From Tetrahymena thermophila SB210 (Eukaryota > Ciliophora > Oligohymenophorea > Hymenostomatida > Tetrahymenidae): DNA of 64,000 nucleotides. The notes under the pieces are model-generated. The model saw nothing but the letters and a program-made list of their open reading frames with translations. It did no database searches and was not told the origin of the DNA. The translations under genes and the position numbers were made by a program. The first letter of the stretch is position 1; each line of letters starts with the position of its first letter. Shown piece by piece: positions 26,316-39,700 of the stretch. The stretch spans positions 620,001-684,000 of the forward strand of contig NW_002476322.1 in NCBI RefSeq assembly GCF_000189635.1, read 5' to 3'.

Positions 26316-28944
26316 TCAAACTAATTCAAACTTATTGCAAAAGTTATCATCCACAAATGATAATACTCTTATTTCAGGGTCATTTTTTATTTATTTTAAT
26401 AATTCAATAAATTTTATGACATTTGGATATTTCAAGCACAGGATTTCATAAAGATCCAAAATCTTTTCTACAAATGTGAATAACTTAAATTGAAATGGAT
26501 ACTTTTCAGAAGTCAACTGAGATAGGATAGAGTCATTCTAAGAGATTTATTCTCTAGTATGCTCATAAATTTTTTAAGGAAGCAGCTCATGTAGCTACTC
26601 TAAATTTGCTTTTTGATGGATTTTTTTTATTTATTCTTTAGCACACCCTTTTACAAAACAAACAGTCATAACTCTCTTCCATTAAGCTCTGTTATCTAAA
26701 AGACTTTCTATTCCAACTATTTTCTTGCCGAATAAGCAAAGAAATATGTGCAATACGACTAAAAGGTTTTAAGGCGGTATTACCATTTACATAAATTCTG
26801 AGTAATCTGAATCTTAAATATCTTCGAAAGATTCGATAATTTGGACAAAGTCCTAAATTTAATTTTCTATAAAATCACTAATTTATGATCTGTAAGTTGA
26901 TTTTAATATCTTTTTTTCGATTATCAATTACTCTCTCTAACTCCTCAAAAACAAAATCTTATTTGCTCTCCTATACAATTCCTTATTTACCAATCGTAGA
27001 GACATGCAATCTTAAATTGTGAGAAACGTTAAAATGCGTTCTTACATAAATTTTTCTGAAAAATGGTATGTGAATAGAGAAAACCCTTTTTCCAAAATAA
27101 TTATAAAATTATTAGGAAGAAAGACGCTGCGATATGAAGAGTTGCTCTATATTTTATTGGAATTTTTAATAATATTTGTTTTTTTTTCTTCTGCTCGCTA
27201 CTATTTCTTTTGATAGACCTTCTTTTGATTTTATGGTTATTCTGAAGATTTTTTCTAAATTTATTAGGCATTTTAAGATTAATCTAGCAAATTTATGTTA
27301 GACTTTTAAATCGTTGTATTTTGCTAGTTCTAAGAATGAGAAAAGTTGTGTTTCAAATAGATTTATTAATCATTTTTGATTTCACTGCTTTTTTATATTT
27401 CAGTTCTATCATTTTAACTAGAATTTTCTTTAATTTTACTCATTTTTTCTTATTCTCTTTGTTATTCATTTTAATTTTGTTACTAAGGAGATATTATTCC
27501 AATTAAGCTATCCTAATTTTCTTACTAAACCATTTAATTTTGCAAATAATCGCTTTCGCTTTAATTTATTTTTTTTTATTTATTTTCAATATTTTAAACA
27601 ATGCAATCATTTGTTTCTGGTTCTAAAAATAAGTCTTATTCTTCTTTAAAAGGCTTCTCCAAGTCATTGATAACCTAATTTAGTTTGTTTGCAAAGTAGA
27701 TTGATTATTTCCTTGGTAGATCTTAAACTATCTATAAAATTTAAAAATATTTATTTATTTTTGATCTATAAATAATTGATAAATTACTTCTTATTAAGAA
27801 TGAATAATTTGAGTATTTATTTTTTAGTGGGTTGAGTTCTACTTAAATTTTTATGCTGTTGATGCTACATCTAAACTTGATAGAGAATGCTTTAAGGAAA
27901 TAACTTACTAAGGAGTACTGCTAAATGTAACTTATTTTTAATTTTTAAGGATCTTAATATCCATACTTGCTACTATAGATTAGTTTAGCTAAGTAGGAGA
28001 TTTAACTCTTTCATATTATAATTGTTTAGTTTAAATGTCTGACTTGGAATTTACTTAAAAATTAGTTACTTTTCTTTTAATCTAAAACAATCCTTAATTC
28101 TGCTCGCATTGTTAAATTTACTGATATTCTTAATTCTCATCTATCTTTGAAGATTGATTTTTATTTTTAAGCTTAATAATATGCATTTCTTTGCGATTGA
28201 AAGTTTAGCTTTAATTTTAAAAATTTTCTCCTGCTCCTGTTTTACTTTGTTATTATTATTTCTATTGACCATTCTTCTAGTATTATTCTAAAATTTACTA
28301 TTAGCTGTTCAACTACTACTTAGGCAATAACTTATTTATTATGTTTTAAATTGATTTATTCTATGATGAATCGATTCAATTCTCATATTATTTATTGAAG
28401 TTATTTTCTAAGTACTTATTAGCTTACCCTTTACTTTGTTCATTAAAGCCCTAAATAAATTAAGCTGCTTAAATTTGTTTATTCAGCAACAATTCATCAC
28501 TTTAACTAATTAATTAATAATATATTATTTAAATCTATTATTCTACTATAGTAATTATATTTACATTGAAGATTTTTTATCAAACTCAGCTCTAGTATTA
28601 GTGAGCGATATTTCGTTGAGTTCTTTTTAGATAATCTATTGGTCAATATAATACAAATTATGTTTTAGTGTTCTTTCTTTCATCTGTTTAGATTTTTATT
28701 TAAAATATTCTTCTTTTGATGAATTTTCTTTAATGTAGCTATCAAATACTTTAAAAATGTTTTTTTTCTCAAACTAATCTTCATCTCTTCGCCTTTAGCT
28801 CTCATAAAATGCTATAAAACTCTTTGAATCAGAGTAATCTAAATTCATTTGATTCATACCGCTTAGAGGCTTTCCTAAAACTCCCAGTTGAACCTTCTTA
28901 AAGGACTGAGGTTTTCCCTGCTTATTTAATTGGACTTTTTACAT
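26316..28944 (-). CDS. Gln/Asn-rich protein with an F-box-like motif
   Basis: Four-exon model on the minus strand: 28565-28944, 28428-28505, 27788-28304 and 26316-27731, 796 aa, ending at TGA. Introns of 59 nt (28506-28564) and 56 nt (27732-27787) restore good protein frames. The middle intron (28305-28427, 123 nt) is less sure and was placed to pass an in-frame TGA. The N-terminal 540 residues are charged and Gln/Asn/Lys-rich with little structure. At about residues 545-590 is FMQERILTFLTIQDCMSLR followed by LVNKELYRRAN, the shape of an F-box or F-box-like helix set (E-x-L-x-F-L-...-D-x-x-x-x-R-V-N-K-x-x-Y). A helical C-terminal domain follows, with KRVMTVCFVKGCAKEQIKKI and YPFQFKLFTFVEKILDLYEI. 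If the F-box is real the protein would bind Skp1 in an SCF ubiquitin ligase; that is inference from a divergent motif. Confidence 0.7.
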
Positions 28945-29266
28945 TTTACTTTTTTACTCGTTTATTTACTTATCTCTCCCTCTCTCTCCTTAGTTTTTTG
29001 GACTTTGTTTAATTTTAAATAAATACGCTTTCTGCAATTTATTTCTTATTTCTACTTAAATTACAGTTATTTATAAAGAAAGAAAAGAATTTTAAAAAGA
29101 AATATTTAATTGATTGATTGATAAATAAGTTAATTTAAACAGATTACAAATAAATAAAAAAACTAATTATAATAAAATTTATATATACAATTAAATACTT
29201 ATTTATATATATATAATGCAAAAGATTAAGATACTAAGAATTAATCAGCTTTAAAGTACAAATCAT
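28945..29266. other. Short intergenic region
   Basis: About 320 bp between two minus-strand genes; it serves as the upstream region of the F-box-like gene. No motif was seen. Confidence 0.6.
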
Positions 29267-32200
29267 TCAATGATCTTATTTCATTTTACTTTTTTCTTTG
29301 TTTAAATATGAAACTATGTATGGATTTTCAAGTTAGTTCTCAATAGGAACTAGACTTAAGAGGGATATTGTCTTGAATACTGACTAGTCAATCCAAGTTA
29401 CATATTTATTCCAGAGAAAGAAGAGAATAATTGTTGTAACACAAATACTGTATAAAAAGAGAACAAATTGTATGTATTATAAGTAACTTATGTAGTCTTT
29501 AGAAGAAATCAGCATGAATTAAGACAAAGTTTCCAAGATAACTCTAACTTAATAATAAAGATAGTCAAATTGCTTAAAATTATTCTATAAGTCCCACATA
29601 GCAACTTTATAAAAAAACAATTTCGCATTAGTTCTTGTAGAAATATATAACTATTCTAATGCTTTAAATTTTTGTATGGCTAAATTCAGACTCACTATCA
29701 ATCCTTGAGGCAGTATTCCAAGATAAGCATTTTAGCAGTTTTAATAAGAATTTTTATCTCCATTTACAATTTGTAAGTTTGAATACTTGTTAATGTATTC
29801 AGAGCTCAGTATTGAACAAGCATTTTTATTTAGCGTTTAAAGCAAAATATCCTAATAATTTGGTATAAAGCTTCTGCTATTCGATTAAAAATTTTGCTAG
29901 ATTTATTGTAACTGTTATATTTTTTATTAAAGCTCGTTATCTATAAATTTATTATATGCATATAGAATTGAATCTACATCAGATTAATTAAAATTATAGG
30001 CGTATGAATTATAAAGCAAATCTACTGCTGCATAGGATAAACTGAGTTGAGATTTAGTTTAAGCAATTAAAGAAAGCTCTTAAATATTATAAGTAAAGTT
30101 ATTAAAGTAATCTTTTGTAATTATGTAATTTAGAATACTATAAATTGAAATAGTAAAAAAAACAAGAAATGAGATCATTGAAACTTTTACTGAAAACTTT
30201 TATAGTTAGTTTGTTTTAGAAACTTATCTTTTCTTTTTCATTAATTGTTGTGGTTAATTATTTGTGTTGATATTTTTATTGTTTTTTTAATAAATTTTAT
30301 GCTAATTTTTAAACATACTAAATTATTCTTTATCGTTTTTAGATTTTAAAGAGCTGCCTTTTATATAATGCTATTAATTTTAAACATTGAAGAGATCCAA
30401 ATTACCAGCTGTTCTGTACTTTTCAATCATAAACCTTAAGAAATCAGCATTAAAAGTGGAAAATAATTTCAAAATGTTTTCATTTTTAAGTTAAATTATA
30501 TAATATAAAGGAAGAATAATCAAAGAAGATAATAAGCAAGCTATTTCATAAATAATAAAACTTAGAATGATTAGGTCTTTAGTATTTTACAGTTGATCAT
30601 TAGCTAAGTTTCCTTGTACTTCTAGAATTCCTGTAAAAATGTCAATGAAAGATTAATAATTTGAATAAATGTAGGTCCTTGAATCTATTGTTCCAAAATA
30701 AGTATATTGTCTCATATTTGAGGGGATGTTGAGTAATTAATACCTTTAAAATGAAATATAAATTATTTAAATAAATTATCATTGTTAATTATTTAAAAAA
30801 TAAATATTTACAAACTAGTAAAAGTAACGTTATATATACTTTTTTCCATCATATTTTCTAAAATTATTTAACTGGATTTATTAATTAATTCATCTTCCAA
30901 TCCATTATTAATTATATTTTATTCAAAGCTTCCAAGATCTGTTGTCATTTAACTTAGTTTGGATATGCTTTCATTTTTGGCAAACATGAAATCTGATACG
31001 TTGTATTAAGAAGCTGGTAAAAAATGGTAAAGTTTATCTACTCCGATAATTGTTTATATTTCTGTTCCTCTCAATACTTATAGATAACATTCAAATAATT
31101 AAGGTCCTAAGCCAGAAAAAATAATATGAATGATTAAATAGTTTGATAAATTATATATTTACCTATCAGCAAGTTTTAATAGTATTTAGTTTCTAAGTTA
31201 AAGTAATTATCCAATTTAAAGTATAAAAAGATTGTAACAAATAGAATAACTAGCAAAGATATAAAACCAATTGATTTAGCCAAAACTATTTCTTTAGATT
31301 TCTTACTTCTTAAAACCATATCAAATAGTGATCTCCTTTTAGAGAATATTTAGCTTTAAGTAGAATTTATTGAACATGAGTCATCAATAACTTGCTTTTT
31401 TTGCTCCTTAGTTGAGCTCTCTTCAGAGCAGTCATCTTCCATTCCAAAATTTACAACCTAATCTGCATTAGAAACATCTGAGACATTTTGATGTTCTTCA
31501 TCATCTTCATCATCATCATTATCATCATCATCAAATTTTCGTTAATTATTTTAATTGTTTAGGAAATCAGCATTTTAATTAAAAGTGGTTTATTTTTCAA
31601 CTTTGCTAAGACTCTACAATTATAATAATGACGATTTTTATTATGGATTAGTTTCATTAAAATTATCTAAGTATATAGGCTCATAGAAAGCTACACAATT
31701 ATCTTCTAAAATATGTATTTTTTTATTTTAACTTTTTATAATAAATTTATTAAATTAATTTTTAAAATTTATAAATAATTTTTTCTTACAAAGCAGGAGA
31801 TTCTAATTATGTCTAAGTAGGATGCAAAAGGTGTTGAAAACTGTAGCTTATATTTTATTTACTTAAGTTAATCTATTGTTCACTTATTCTTTTCGTAGAT
31901 TGTAAGTCTAAATAAGCTAAATTTGGATTTGAAAGATGCCTGTTAGAATTTATACTTTATTTAGTAAAGATTAAGTTAAGTATTAAAAATATATATTTAT
32001 AATTATAAAATTTTAATTGATTTTTACTTATAAAAGTGATTGGCTCTGCTTTCGCTTTAAATGAGTAAATTTTCGATATTGTTTTCATTCTGTAATTTAT
32101 GCTGTTTATCATCAAGTTGCTTTATAGGGTTAAAAATTCTGATGAATAAAGTAAGTTTTTAACAGAAATTACATTCATTTCCACTTGTGTTAGAAGGGAA

Positions 32201-35200
32201 GATAAGCCTTTTCTTTCTAATTCACTTTAAGTTGCCTTTGCGGATAATTCATTAAGCCCAATTTTTTAAAGATTTTATCCCTACTTTTCTAAATCCATTT
32301 ATGAATTTTATTAAAATTTTTATTCTAAATGTTAATTTTAACTTAGAATTGGTACTTTTAGGTTGTAAGTTGGAAATTTATTTTGTAAATTAATCTGCAA
32401 AATTTATAATTGCTCGTTTAATTCTGATATCCTCTTAATTTATTTTATCTTTGTTACTTCAATAATTAATAGGTCATTAAGTTAATTTTTTTAGTCTTTT
32501 ATTTTATACAAAGAAAAAGTCACGACTGAAAAATTGTAACTAAATATATCTAATTCGTTTAGATATTTCTCAATGCTATATGGGTTACTATTATTATCAA
32601 ATTTTTCTGAGCAGTTAAATTTTTCAACATCTTTTGGTAGCATTAATAAAGTTGTGTAAATTTGAGATTGTGAGTTTTATATTTTTCTTATTCCTATTTA
32701 TTCTTCAAATTCATCCAATCCATTTACATCACTAATTTCGCTTTGCTTAAGCGCAAGCAAATATGGTATTAGGTGTCTTATGTCTTTATCCTTAAACAAA
32801 TCTTTACATTTACACATAAAAAAAAATGATTAATAAAAACTTAAAAATTAAATTTACCTTATGATTCTCTTTTATCAAATATTTGTAAGCTTAGTTTAAG
32901 ATTTTAAAATATAAAATTTTCATTATGATTTAAGATTTTATAAGATGAGTCACAAACAATGTATTTTTCGTAATTATCTAATTTTTGTATGAACAGAGAT
33001 AACCCTAGCTATTAATTAGAAATAATACACATTTAGGCCCTCAAGATTACTGGAAAAATATTTAATTTTAAATCACGCATGAAAGTAAAATACTCTCCAA
33101 GCTTTACTAAATGCATATCTCCTTCATCTTAAAGTAAAGTAAGCATTTATTACATTTTATCTTAGATCCATTCTGGCTGGAGCATTGCTATTGGATTTCC
33201 AACTAAATCTAATAAATTTGAACACTTGAAAAATTTGCTAGTTGTATTTGTAATTCTCATTATTTTTTTCTAGTCGCTAAGAGAAATAAAAATTGAGCAT
33301 GTATTTTTCATAAATAAATTAATTTTTGTATCATATTTCATTAACTTATTTTTGAGCTTTTGCTTAGATCTGCTGGCAAAATATCTAGCAGGTCTCTTTC
33401 TGAAGTCAAAAAATTCTTAAAATATTTCTGCTAAGGAGAGTGTACGCAAGTGAGAAGGGTGAATATCAAACATTTAAATCAATTTTGACTCTATGTCTCT
33501 CGAGTTCTGAAGACAAGAATTGCCTATTTTTTACAATGTTTGTAAGTGGAGTGAGTCTTAGTTCAAATACTCGTAAAATCTTTACTAACTTTGCAGCGAA
33601 GATTTAATAACTTTTTTAAGGTCATAATAAATTTACTCAAATTCAAACACTAAGTGAATGTTTAACCTTTAATTTTAATATTCGTTCGAATTGAAAAATC
33701 CACTAAAATCATGAAAAATTGAATTGATAAGCTAAGTTATTTAAAATTATGCCCAAAAAGAGTTATTTTATTTTTGCAGAATATTTTAAAGCTAAATTAT
33801 CTAAGAATAGGCTTTAGACGGCGTCTTTGCAATTTCCATCTAGAAATAGGTGTAACAAGATTAAATTTCTATATCTTTGATATGTTTCATACTTCTAGAA
33901 GAATTGATGTTATCAAATAAATAATTGATGTAGCCAATCAAAAATTTTTTTCTATACTCTACCCCCATCATATCTTATCTGGAAATCAAATCATAATCAA
34001 TATTTCCATATTTCTCACAAAAGCAATACTTATCAAAATTGATAATCTAATTTTACTTATTTTGTTTCCTTGTCTAGCAGTTCTTTGTATGATTTGAAAA
34101 TAATGACTCAAAGATAATTCCATTTCCTTATTGCATATAATCCTCTATAGCTAAATTGCAGTATGAATTCAAAGAATAAATAAATTGCTAAATTGTTTGC
34201 ATACTAACGTCATCAAACGTATTCTATTTTACTTTTAAGTCAACGTTCTCAACTGATGTAATCAAGTTAAGTATGTATTTAATTTTGTATTAGCATATAC
34301 TTTTTGCAATTTTATAAGTAATTGGTATGGTAATAAATGAAATTAATATGTAATCTACCTATTTTAAAGAATTTGCTCTATTTATTCCTAAAGCGCAAAT
34401 AGTTACAGATTAAAACAAATAAAAAAGTATTTAATTTAGTATAATTAAATCCATGATTTTGTTTTAAAAGAAAGGTAGCTCAATTAAAAGGCATATGAAT
34501 CTCAAAAGACTCACAAGAAAGTGCAATATTAAATAAAATTGTAGAGCATTGAATTATTTTACCATCAGAATTAATATTTCAGTAATTAAGCATATATATT
34601 TATATTTATTTTTTCTTTGAGCTAATAAATCGCAGTTAACTTGAAACGAATGGTTTTTATCAAACATCCTGCTAAAAATCACAATCAAAATAGTCAAAAT
34701 TGATGATAAAGTAGCAAAAACATAACTAGTTGTAATTGCTCCAAATTAATTAAAAACTATATAAAAGCATGAGTCAATAAATGGTATCCAAAAGATGTAT
34801 TAATATATTTTTAAAATAAAGCAAAAAACTAGGTTAAAATAGCTAAGAAATTAATAAGGCTTTCCTCGAGATCTGATGATACTTTTGTTATTTTCTTGTA
34901 CATAGTCTTAAAAGAACCCATGATTTTTGTAGTATATACAGTTGACAATAAATATTATTATTAGTGTTACATTAATAGCAAAGGAGAAATAAATAGTAAA
35001 TTTTATTTAAAAAGAAGTTGATGAATTGAGCAAAATAGAAGGAAATAACTAAAAATATTGAAGACAAGTACTAAGTAGTTTAATTACGGAGTAATTATAA
35101 TACCCAATAAAGTTGTCAACTACTTTTTAGCAAAGTAGAATGCTCATATATTGTGCAAGATAAATAATAAATAAAATATAGCTCATTACTTTACTCCTCG

Positions 35201-35345
35201 TGTAGCATTAAAGTAATCTATCAAATGTATTTGCAGCCAACTAAATAATGCTGATATCATCATTTTTGGCGTATTCCGACTATTTATTGCTTGAATTATT
35301 TGAGTCTTAATTTTTTTTGAGTACTTTTTTTTTGAGAGGAGCCAT
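29267..35345 (-). CDS. Multi-span membrane protein with PAS-like domain, paralogue A
   Basis: Five exons: 32858-35345, 32028-32801, 31163-31939, 30812-31106 and 29267-30743, 1936 aa, all splices in phase; TGA directly precedes the ATG at 35345. N-terminal half: several TM spans (VMSYILFIIYLAQYMSILLC, IYFSFAINVTLIIIFIVNC, VFATLSSILTILIVIF and more), a Cys-bearing cytoplasmic stretch, a helical block with HPSHLRTLSLAEIFQEFFDFR, and a PAS-like domain ending exon 1 (KFFKCSNLLDLVGNPIAML, HLVKLGEYFTFMRD, EKYIVCDSS). A hydrophilic linker follows, with a run of Asp/Glu near 31500-31540. The C-terminal half has TM (KSIGFISLLVILFVTIFLYF), extracellular loop, TM (LSFIIYEIACLLSSLIILPL), cytosolic loop, TM (SVKVSMISFLVFFTISIYSI), a second loop of about 230 aa, and a last TM with a short tail. 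It is likely a ciliate-specific sensor; ligand and output are unknown, with no kinase or cyclase domain visible. Confidence 0.82.
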
Positions 35346-36787
35346 TCAAATTCTAAAATTTATTAATGAATTAATTTTGTTCGTTTTTTTTACTGCTACT
35401 TTTTTTTTTTAATTTATTATTTTTAATTTTCGAATTAATTTGCATAAAAATATACAATTACATCATACACATCATAAGTTACCATCAATTTAATAAGACT
35501 AAAATTTCTTTTCTAATAATATGATATATTTATGTTTTAAAAAAGAATAATATTCAATGATAGAATCTATTAAAAAAATAATAAGTATCGTCAGAATTTT
35601 GTTAATTTATCTTAACGCCAGCTGCAATTTCTAAAAATACATGTCAATAATACTTTGATCACAAAATTTACAGTAAAAACTATTCATAAAGTATTAAAAA
35701 AAAGATCTGAGTTTAATTTGAATAAAATTAATTGTTAACTAAAAGAAATATTTAGGTTACAGAATTTTATTAATTTAAATTACATCTTTTTCAAGTTAAA
35801 GAAAAATTCAATTATTCTTAGTAGACAAATAGAATTTTTTTACTCCTTAATATTTATAGATTAGAATTTTGAAAATTAAAAAAAAGATCATGCTGATTAA
35901 ATTTTAATTATTTGGAAAGTACATTCAATACTTACACATTTTTTAAATTTTTAATAATGTTAAAAATTATGATAAAAATTCAACTTCATTATCTTAACCA
36001 AAAACGAGTAAATACTTCCTTATAAGACTTTGATAGTTTTCAATTATTTTATTTAGGAGTCTTTAAAAGTAATTTAACCTCATAAATTCTCATAATTTTA
36101 ATTAATTTTAAAAAATTTTGGCTATAGTCTCTATATTACAATTATTTATTAATAAAAGACGCTCTTGTTTTAAAAGTAAATTTAGAAAGTTTATTTCTAA
36201 TACTGGAAAGAAAGTAAAAATATAACATTATTTACTTTAATTTTTCTATTTAATATAAATTTTTTATAGGCAGGTTAATAAAAAATCTAAACAAAATAAA
36301 TAAAAATCTCAAAAAACATTTAAAAATACACAAAATAAAATTTGGGATATTAAATAATGATTTATTTCGAGCTATCTTTTTTTATCAACTAATAATGTGA
36401 TAAATTTTAATTAATTATTTTTAGAATTTAGTAAATAGAACCAACTTGGGTAATTTATTTAATAAAAGGAATAAAATTTCAAGAACATTAATTAATTCTT
36501 GAGAAAATACTAGTCTGAGAAAGTAAATAGATTTAATTTACATAATTTGAATGAAGGTAAGATATATAAACATTTTCATGGAACTTTGTAGATAAATTTT
36601 ATTATAAAGTAAGTAAATTAAGGCTTAGAATAAAAATAAATAAATAAAGAAATTTAGTTTTTAAATAATTAATAAATTTACAAATTTATTAAATGATAAA
36701 ATTTGATTGGCTTTTTTTTTAATTAGTGAGTTTTATTTCTTTTGATTGATTGATTTATTGATATATTTATTTTTTTAATATTTTCAT
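35346..36787. other. AT-rich intergenic region
   Basis: About 1.4 kb between the two minus-strand PAS-family genes, upstream of paralogue A. No coding pattern was seen. Confidence 0.6.
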
Positions 36788-39700
36788 TCACTATCTATTT
36801 CTTATTGAATTTTTAACTTTATTGATGTATGAGACAATATAAGGGTTATCTAGAAGCTGCTCGACAGGGATCAGACTGAGCAGATAAGTAGTTTCTTATA
36901 TCTATTTGTTCATTTCTTATAGGAATCTAGTCCAAGCGAAAGCAAAAACTAGAAAGACTATAATAAGGTTGTAGATGAAGAGCGCTTTTTAAACTCCCAT
37001 TAAATAATCAAAATATTATTAACTCTCATAAATCAAGAAAGAACTTACAGAATCTAGAATAGCTCTTATATAATAATATAAATAATCAAATTCTTTTAAG
37101 TTATTATCGTAATCCCATTATTTTAAGCTTCCAAAAAATTTAATTGGATTACCAGCTGTAAGTAAAAAGTTAGAATAATAGTTTTAAACTTAGCTGAAAA
37201 CCTGTTTAAATGTAAAAGTTAGTCCATTTCCTAAGACACCTTTTTGAATTTGATTGCATTTGGTTATGTTAATCATAGTGTTATTATTTACGTATGGCTA
37301 GCCATATGTTGTATTAAGAATTGAACAGGCATCTGTTTTAATGACATCTAAAAAATATTACTAATATAAATCAGAGTTATATCTCTTATTTATGAAGCCA
37401 TTATCTATGTTGTATAGAGCATTTATTCTTTATTAGTCATTTGGTAGAATAGTTTAATTGAAAAATTAGTAAATTAATCCAATTGTAGTTGAATTAAATT
37501 TATATGCATACGAGTTTGTAAGCAAGTATAACCCAACATAATTCAAGTCTAAATAGCTCTTTGACTAAGCTATAAGCGATAATTCTTGGATATTATAAAC
37601 AAAATAACTAAAGAAATCTTTGGTAAATAAGTAATTCAAAAGGGAATATAGTGATATCACAATAAAAATTGCAAGAGCTATCACTGATAATTTTATTGAA
37701 TACTTAGGGAGAGGTTTAGTATGAGAAATTTGTCTTTTTTTATTTTTATTTTGCTTAGTTTATTTGGAAAATTCAAAAATTGAGATTTGATGTGTGGAAG
37801 AAGGTGCTTTTGTTTTTGTAGCATATCTTTCAAATTTTGAAAAGTTAGATACGCTTTCAGCGATACTTTTTTCATATACAGCCGACCTATACTTATCTAT
37901 TTATGATTATAAGAACTACATATCAAATGTCACTAAAAGACATAATATTTCTTCTCTCTTTTATTATATTATGTAATAAACAGGAAAAACAATCAGAACT
38001 GTTAACACACAAACAATTTCTATAACTATAATACTCATATTTAGGAGACTTTAGGTCTAGTCTAGGGTAGTCTTTGATTGTTCTGTAGACATATCCTGAA
38101 TATTTTAAATTGTAGAAATAAAACTTGCATAATTATAATAAACAAATGCTCTTGCTTCCTCTGAGTTTTCTATCAAATATTTTCTTAAATTTGAAGGGAG
38201 ATTGAGCAAGGAATACCTTATTAATGATAAAATAAATAGATAAATTAATACATAAGAAAATTAAACTAATTACAATCTTGAGAAGACAACAGAGTTTTAT
38301 TTAGAAGTTACTGAATTAATGACTACTAGCTATGTAGAGTTATTTAGCATAAAATCTTCAAATCCATCATGAATAGTTGTACTCTAAAAAGACCCAATTT
38401 GTTGTGTTATATATTATAGTTTTTGCATGCTTTCGTTTTTGTATAAAAGCAAATCATAAGGTTTAAAACTAGAAAATAAGTAGCCATATAATTAATTGAC
38501 TTAAATAATAGTTGATAGTTCTTTTACTCTTAGTATCTAAGCAAATCCTTCTAATAAGTTAGGGCCTTTTTTTTCATCAAATTAATATTTTCAAAAATAA
38601 TTTTTGAATTTATTTTTTTTTACCTACTATTAAGTTTGTATAGCTTGTCCACTCTGCCTAAAAATTTTATTTGACTTAAAAGAATAAAACACAAGAAATT
38701 ATTATTAGGATTAAAAATGCTGATAGCCCAATGAATTTAGAAATTTATATTTCTGTTGTGTCTCTTCTTGAAGAAATCATTTCATATAAACTCTGCTTTT
38801 TTGAAAAAATTTAGCTTGAACCACTTCTTACTGATTACTAATCATCTAATATAGCTTTCTTTTTATTTGTTTTTACGTTTTAGCTTTCTTCGTCCTAAAA
38901 TTAGCCACTTTTTTAACTTTTTAGTTACCCTCTTTTTCCTTTTTTACTAGTTTACTTGCTCGGCATAATTGACAATTAAATAACTCCATCTTCATCTTCT
39001 TCCTCATCTTCGTTTTCTTTTTTTTCACTACCTTAGGTAATTTACGACATTATTGCTTACTTTTTTTATTTGAGAGGTGATAACAAGTTCTGAGAAGCAA
39101 CAGATTAGATTCTACTTTATGAAAAAAATTTACTTCTTGATTTCTAAAAATTCAACTCTCCCTGAGAATTAATGAAATTTAATTGAGATGCATCATTAGT
39201 TATGCTTCCATCTTGTTTTGAATCTCTCTTTTTTTCATTTGCCGTTGAATCAGATTCTCTAATAAAATATAAAAAGACATTTTTATTTTATAACTAATAA
39301 ATATTATTTACTTTCTATTTGGAGCAGTAGACTACTTTTCATATAGATTCACAAAACTGTTAGTAGAATTTATAATTGGAGAGCTAATAGGATTGAGATA
39401 CAGGGCTTTATATATTTCTTCTTAGGATTAATATTAATTCTATACACAATCAAATGGTTATCTTGGTGAAATAAAAGACTATCTACTAGTAGTAGCTTAT
39501 TGAGATTCATCAAATCTAGTACTTTTAGAATCTCTTACACCCTTTAGTAAAGTTTTATACCTTTACCCAATTTCATTTTGAATTTCATTATTCATAGTGA
39601 TTTCTTATTAGTAATCAGAGTTTCTCCTTAATTATTATAAAAAAATCATTTTATTAAATGTTTTTTTTTTGTTTATTTTTTTAAATAAATTATTAAATTA

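Noticed and set aside
27019-27506. Two plus-strand frames, Phe/Leu/Ile-rich
   Set aside because: They are the reverse complement of Lys/Asn/Gln-rich coding sequence of the F-box-like gene; such hydrophobic shadows are expected opposite Lys-rich codons.
31490-31545. CAT/CTT trinucleotide run considered as a simple repeat element
   Set aside because: It encodes the acidic Asp/Glu run in the linker of PAS-family paralogue A on the minus strand.
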